A stretch of 10,397 nucleotides of DNA. It comes from JAUVXJ01 sp034430275 (GTDB lineage Bacteria; Chloroflexota; Anaerolineae; UBA7937; B3-Chlor). This document shows, one piece after another, positions 7,481 to 10,397 of this stretch. Made by a program: the position numbers and the translations under genes. Numbering within the stretch: position 1 is the stretch's first letter; every line of letters begins with the position of its first letter. Under the pieces are notes generated by a model. It saw only the letters and a list, made by a program, of their open reading frames with translations. It had not been told where the DNA came from and did no database searches. Location: the NCBI GenBank assembly GCA_034430275.1, contig DAOUEW010000040.1, positions 1 to 10,397 of the forward strand, given 5' to 3'.

Positions 7481-7509
7481 ATCTTAGTACAACACTCATA
7501 TTGCGGCAA
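7481..7509 (-). promoter_or_regulatory. Candidate promoter of the MFS gene
   Basis: Read on the minus strand, TTGCCG (7509-7504) and TAAGAT (7486-7481) are 17 bp apart. This would start a transcript near 7474 with a leader of about 150 nt before the MFS ATG at 7323. The rest of the 7324-7641 gap holds no coding frame I can support. Confidence 0.35.
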
Positions 7510-7568
7510 CAGGGGGCCCTATGGTCGCCGCACAGAACCATCCCCAAGAGGACTTCCCCTCTCTCTGT

Positions 7569-7582
7569 CTCTGGTGCCAGAG
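7569..7582. terminator. 14-bp palindrome downstream of the lipoprotein operon
   Basis: CTCTGG-TG-CCAGAG is a perfect dyad 60 to 73 bp past the stop of the PD40 lipoprotein gene. As an RNA it would form a short stem with a 4-nt loop. No T-run follows on the minus strand. Possible terminator for the operon. Confidence 0.25.
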
Positions 7583-7641
7583 GCTTTCCTCAAGCATCGG
7601 AGCGTCGTCAGCGCTAGCCTACGGCAATGGTCTATCACAGA

Positions 7642-8790
7642 TCACGAGTTGAGTGCAGGAGGGCACCGGTCCGTCCAGCTCCCAGCCACATCAGGGCCAG
7701 CATCGCTCGTGATCCGCACGTCTAGCGAAAGCTCCGTCATGACGTAGTAGCAGTCGCCCTCTCGAAACAGGGGAACGACTCCTACGTCCAGGTTGTCGCC
7801 CTGGTAGAAGGTGTGGAATGCCAGCGCCATGCCGTCCGGAGACCAGACAGGACTCATTGACAGAAGCCAGTAGAAGTGGCAAGCTCCCCCATGGAGTCCT
7901 TCAACTCGAATGAGGGGCATTGGCTCGGCGTGGACAAAGGGGAACGTTTCCACCGTCGTGTAGGCGAAGAACTCCCCGTCAGGTGACCAGCGACCGCCGA
8001 AGAACCCAATCAGGTCCAGGTACTCCTCGGGAAGGTTCACCAAGAAGCGCGGCTCCACTGCGGAACCGTCGGCCGCCATGAAATACCACTGAAACTCCCC
8101 ACCCCTGTCCGAAAGAAAGGCGATGCTCTTGCCAGCCGGGGACCACGCTGGATGTCCGTCAAACCCCGCGCTATTGGTGAGGTTGGTCTGGTGGGAACCA
8201 TCAGCGTTCATCACGAACACTTCGGAGTCTCCGTCCAGAACTGACGTGAAAGCGATACGTTCGCCGTCGGGTGACCAGACGGGAAACGCGTCCTTGGCGC
8301 GGTTGTCTGTGAGACGGATCGCGCCCGAGCCGTCGGCGTTCATCACATAGATCTCCATGTTCCCGTCGCGCTCAGAACTGAAGGCGATACGCTGGCCATC
8401 GGCCGAGAAGGCGGGGGTGGCGTCCGATCCTGGGCTGTTGGTGAGTCTAGCGCTGCCAGAGCCGTCGGCGTTGATAAGATAGATCTCGCCATCTGCAGCG
8501 GAATAGGCGATCCTCTGCTGAGGCGGCCCGGCAGCGACGGCCGTGGCTGTCGGCGGGACTGCTGTCTGCGTGGGTGTGGAAGGGACCGCTGTCGGCGTAG
8601 GAGGCTCAGGCGTCGGCGTCGGGGGGACTGAGGTGGGCGTGGGAAGCAGAGGCGTCGCCGCTGGAGGCATTGCCATTGGCGTATGAGGTTCGGGTGTGGC
8701 GGTCGCTGCGCTTGGTTCCGGGCCGCAGGCCACAGCCATGAGTACGAGTAGCAGGACCACTAGCGACGATGCGCCGAGTCCTCTCATCAT
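7642..8790 (-). CDS. PD40/TolB-like beta-propeller lipoprotein (382 aa)
   Basis: Probable exported lipoprotein. ATG at 8790 is preferred over one 14 codons upstream because GGGAGGG lies just before it and the signal peptide starts there: MMRG, a hydrophobic core (about 8-20), then MAVAC with Cys22 as the lipid anchor. Residues 23-90 form a Pro-Thr-Ala linker. From residue 92 come PD40 repeats, each reading like RIAFSSERDG, then EIYVMNADGS, then RLT, then a PxWSPDGE turn. Three or four are clear and two more diverged ones follow, so a six-bladed propeller is plausible. Such domains usually bind proteins or glycans; no enzymatic site is visible. The gene starts 38 bp after the upstream lipoprotein gene, so the two are likely cotranscribed from repeat box B. 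Confidence 0.88.
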   Translation of the reverse strand: MMRGLGASSLVVLLLVLMAVACGPEPSAATATPEPHTPMAMPPAATPLLPTPTSVPPTPTPEPPTPTAVPSTPTQTAVPPTATAVAAGPPQQRIAYSAADGEIYLINADGSGSARLTNSPGSDATPAFSADGQRIAFSSERDGNMEIYVMNADGSGAIRLTDNRAKDAFPVWSPDGERIAFTSVLDGDSEVFVMNADGSHQTNLTNSAGFDGHPAWSPAGKSIAFLSDRGGEFQWYFMAADGSAVEPRFLVNLPEEYLDLIGFFGGRWSPDGEFFAYTTVETFPFVHAEPMPLIRVEGLHGGACHFYWLLSMSPVWSPDGMALAFHTFYQGDNLDVGVVPLFREGDCYYVMTELSLDVRITSDAGPDVAGSWTDRCPPALNS

Positions 8791-8828
8791 CTTGCCCTCC
8801 CTTGTGTCCAAGTTGGGATGTCGGGCCG

Positions 8829-9488
8829 TCACTCAAGGCCTAGACCGAATGTGGTGCCCCCCTCTGCTGCATCGTACACATACTCCACCCTGTAGGGCAC
8901 CAGGGTTCCGCAGCGGTCCACGCTCCAGCGCTCTGCCCAGGCTCCGTACACCAGCATCTCACCTTCCCATCGGAGGTCGTGGGGGTCCTCGATGACCTCG
9001 GTGTTGGCGATCCTGCGGTTCTGGCAGGGGGTGTCAGCCATCATTTCAAAGATATTCACTAGGTAGTTCATCACATCTCGCTGGAGGAGCGGGTCCGCGA
9101 TAGTCTCACCTGGCAAGCCTTCCACCAGTTGAACCGCGAAAGTCTCTATCCAAGGAGGAATGCCCACGGTAGGCGATGGTTCCGGCATGGGCGTAGGGGG
9201 AACTGGCGTCGGTGTGGGAGGCTCCGGCGTGGGCGTCGGAGGGAACGGTGTTGGTGTGGGCGGCTCCGGCGTGGGCGTTGGCGGCGCCGGCGTCGCCGTG
9301 GGAGCCTTGGGCGTGGGTGTCGGAGGGACTCTTGTCGGCGTTGGAGGCTTGGGCGTGCTGGTGGGACGCTGAGCGGTGGGTGTGTTCAGCGCGCTCGGCG
9401 AGGTTGATGCCTCACCGCACGCGGTGGCCAGTAATATGGCCAGGCCCAAACCCATGAGCATTATGAGGCGGCTGGATTTGCGAATCAT
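8829..9488 (-). CDS. Lipoprotein with PPTPTP linker and small conserved C-terminal domain (219 aa)
   Basis: Exported lipoprotein, first gene of a two-gene operon. The ATG at 9488 has a near-ideal ribosome binding site, AGGAGGTGA. The signal peptide MIRKSSRLIMLMGLGLAIL ends in LATAC with Cys24 as anchor. Residues 36-107 are a Pro-Thr linker containing eight heptads of the PPTPTPx type. The globular part (110-219) has two cysteines, in DTPCQNRR and VDRCGTLVPY, and ends WSVDRCGTLVPYRVEYVYD...GGTTFGL. I recall this WxVxxCGxxxPYxVxF...GGTxF pattern from small secreted bacterial proteins of unknown function. The two cysteines may form a disulphide. The linker would hold this domain away from the membrane, as in the downstream PD40 lipoprotein, so the pair may act together outside the cell. 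Confidence 0.82.
   Translation of the reverse strand: MIRKSSRLIMLMGLGLAILLATACGEASTSPSALNTPTAQRPTSTPKPPTPTRVPPTPTPKAPTATPAPPTPTPEPPTPTPFPPTPTPEPPTPTPVPPTPMPEPSPTVGIPPWIETFAVQLVEGLPGETIADPLLQRDVMNYLVNIFEMMADTPCQNRRIANTEVIEDPHDLRWEGEMLVYGAWAERWSVDRCGTLVPYRVEYVYDAAEGGTTFGLGLE
9180..9347 (-). repeat. Tandem 21-bp coding repeats (PPTPTPx heptads)
   Basis: Eight imperfect 21-bp units encode PPTPTRV, PPTPTPK, APTATPA, then PPTPTPE, PPTPTPF, PPTPTPE, PPTPTPV and PPTPMPE (residues 48-103 of the lipoprotein). On the plus strand this appears as a G-rich GGCGTGGGCGT-like tract. Repeat number probably varies between relatives. Confidence 0.8.
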
Positions 9489-9538
9489 GGTTCACCTCCT
9501 GGGCTTGACTACCAACGATGCTCGATTCGTGCAGTACC

Positions 9539-9582
9539 AGCTTGCCACACAGGTCTCAAGAAAGGCTCAAACCGGCCTCAAA
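9539..9582 (-). promoter_or_regulatory. Putative SARP-type box B: three direct repeats at 11-bp spacing
   Basis: On the minus strand TTTGAG (9582-9577), TTTGAG (9571-9566) and CTTGAG (9560-9555) follow each other at exact 11-bp steps. CAAGCT (9544-9539), in the -10 position, begins 16 bp after the start of the last copy, as in boxes A and C, but is a poor match to TATAAT. The ACC after the last TTGAG is shared with A and C. A transcript would start near 9532, about 44 nt before the lipoprotein ATG at 9488. The weak -10 and lack of a separate -35 suggest an activator-dependent promoter. Confidence 0.6.
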
Positions 9583-9908
9583 CTGTCTCCTGCTCCTGGG
9601 TTCAGCCGGCCTCGATCAGAAGGTCGATGTACGAGTTGCATACCGCGTGCACTCATGCTGGTACCAACCGGGCCTCTCAGAAGTCTCGCTGAACTCACTT
9701 GTCGCTGTTGCTCTGTCTCCCCCGCTCCACTCGTCGTCTGTCTTTGCCACGTTTTGATGAGGGGGCAGCCCATCTGACCAATCATGAGGGTACACAATGG
9801 GTACCATCTTTGCCCTCGTCTTCATGCGAGCATTGGGGCGCTTGAGTGCGGTCAGCGGAGCGAAGAAGGAGGTCCTTGTGAGGCCCTCCTTTCTTGTGTA
9901 GTGCCAGC
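9583..9908. other. Intergenic stretch without a supported gene
   Basis: This lies between the divergent lipoprotein operon and the BNR gene. Open frames here have poor codon character and no ribosome binding site. A hairpin, AAGGAGG (9866-9872) with CCTCCTT (9885-9891), is followed by TCTTGTGT and looks like a weak plus-strand terminator, although no gene before it is apparent. A near-repeat of CAATGGGT-CCATCT occurs at 9795-9809 and again at 9955-9968. Confidence 0.4.
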
Positions 9909-9910
9909 GG

Positions 9911-9958
9911 CCAGGCTCCTCAGACGCACTTGCGGCCTGGGCCCGCGCTGCCTACAAT
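9911..9958 (+). promoter_or_regulatory. Candidate promoter of the BNR lipoprotein gene, giving a very short leader
   Basis: TTGCGG (9930-9935) and TACAAT (9953-9958, five of six to TATAAT) are 17 bp apart. The start would be near 9965, only about 8 nt before the ATG at 9973, which has no Shine-Dalgarno sequence. An inverted repeat, CCAGGC (9911-9916) and GCCTGG (9935-9940), brackets the -35 and may be an operator. Confidence 0.5.
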
Positions 9959-9972
9959 GGGTCCATCTGATC

Positions 9973-10397
9973 ATGAGATCTGAAAGAGTATCACCTTCCA
10001 GGGACCTGGCCCTCGTCTGCCTGTGCCTCTTGCTCGCTCCCGTGCTCGGCGGCTGCCGGCCGGCCGAGTCACCTGTGTGGCAGCCCGTCAGTGATGGTAT
10101 CAAGCCCCAGAGCGACGTGGTCTTTGTATCCATCAGCCCCCGCGATCCACAGACCTTGTTCCTGGGCACCTACGAGCCTGGCGGACTGTACCGCTCCACC
10201 GATGGAGCGAACTCCTGGCAGAGAAGAAGCGAGGGCCTGGAAGACGTCACGGCGCTGTCCCTGGCCCCCCGCCCCGTCGACGACCAGTTTCTCCTCGCGG
10301 GCACAGTGCACGGCGGGTACCAGAGCACCGATGGAGGCCAGACCTGGGCGCCTTTGCCCGCCTTGCCCGCGACCTGGATCTACGCCCTGGCCTGGGC
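9973..10397 (+). CDS. BNR/ASP-box repeat lipoprotein, 3' end beyond the window
   Basis: A reading frame of 141 codons is open to the window end. The ATG at 9973 begins a lipoprotein signal peptide: MRSERVSPSRD, a hydrophobic core LALVCLCLLLAPV, then LGGC with Cys28 as anchor. The mature part contains two ASP-box turns spaced as in BNR/sialidase-type or Ycf48-like propellers, YRSTDGANSW and YQSTDGGQTW, each followed by a strand that ends before the next blade. This predicts an extracellular beta-propeller, with no enzymatic residues visible so far. The frame stays open upstream to at least an ATG at 9784, but that extension would bury the signal peptide and has no ribosome binding site, so it is rejected. 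The start is nearly leaderless relative to the promoter at 9930-9958. It is divergent from the other lipoprotein operon. Confidence 0.82.
   Translation, partial: MRSERVSPSRDLALVCLCLLLAPVLGGCRPAESPVWQPVSDGIKPQSDVVFVSISPRDPQTLFLGTYEPGGLYRSTDGANSWQRRSEGLEDVTALSLAPRPVDDQFLLAGTVHGGYQSTDGGQTWAPLPALPATWIYALAW

Noticed and set aside
7324..7641. tRNA or small RNA gene in the gap
   Set aside because: No cloverleaf, T-loop sequence or strong terminator was found.
9180..9347. CRISPR-like or satellite array
   Set aside because: Units are 21 bp without spacers and encode protein heptads.
9129..9407. Arg/Gly-rich plus-strand frames opposite the lipoprotein linker
   Set aside because: Their regularity only mirrors the PPTPTPx coding repeats on the minus strand.
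9784..9972. Upstream in-frame extension of the BNR gene
   Set aside because: It would put 63 residues before a clear lipoprotein signal peptide and has no ribosome binding site.

Overview
The window is high-GC bacterial DNA, most likely from Chloroflexota (Anaerolineae-like or a relative). The assignment is inferred from gene style: a SARP/BTAD regulator fused to AAA+, TPR-like and solute-binding domains; lipoproteins with long Pro-Thr linkers (PPTPTPx heptads); PD40 and BNR beta-propeller lipoproteins; and a very short 'VVRFWREW' protein. No rRNA, tRNA, CRISPR or insertion sequence was seen.

Layout. Positions 1-160 hold the edge of a probable minus-strand coding frame (uncertain). Positions 435-4256 (+) encode a 1273-aa regulator: winged helix, BTAD, AAA+ ATPase, TPR-like segment and a whole OppA-type solute-binding domain in one chain. 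Positions 4697-4912 (+) encode a 71-aa conserved-looking small protein behind a leader of about 210 nt. Positions 5075-5770 (+) encode a divergent PlsY-like acyltransferase. It converges with a 12-TM MFS transporter at 5860-7323 (-). Two minus-strand genes follow as an operon: a lipoprotein with a small globular domain (8829-9488), then a PD40 beta-propeller lipoprotein (7642-8790). At the right edge a BNR-repeat lipoprotein begins at 9973 (+) and runs out of the window.

The most notable structure lies in the intergenic DNA. Three places carry TTTGAG-type hexamers repeated at exactly 11-bp spacing. In each, the last hexamer begins exactly 16 bp before a hexamer in the -10 position, and a shared ACC follows the last TTGAG. 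The sites face the left-edge minus frame (178-194), the 71-aa gene (4445-4461) and the lipoprotein operon (9555-9582, three copies). This is the geometry known for SARP-family binding sites, and a SARP-type regulator is encoded between them. By contrast, the regulator, MFS and BNR genes have candidate promoters of the form TTGC-N19-TANNNT (TTGCAC, TTGCCG and TTGCGG with 17-bp spacers) and no 11-bp repeats.

Working model (inference): the regulator binds a peptide, sugar or other ligand in the cytoplasm through its fused solute-binding domain. It then activates the small protein, the lipoprotein operon and possibly a gene off the left edge. The PlsY-like protein and the MFS transporter show no sign of belonging to this circuit.
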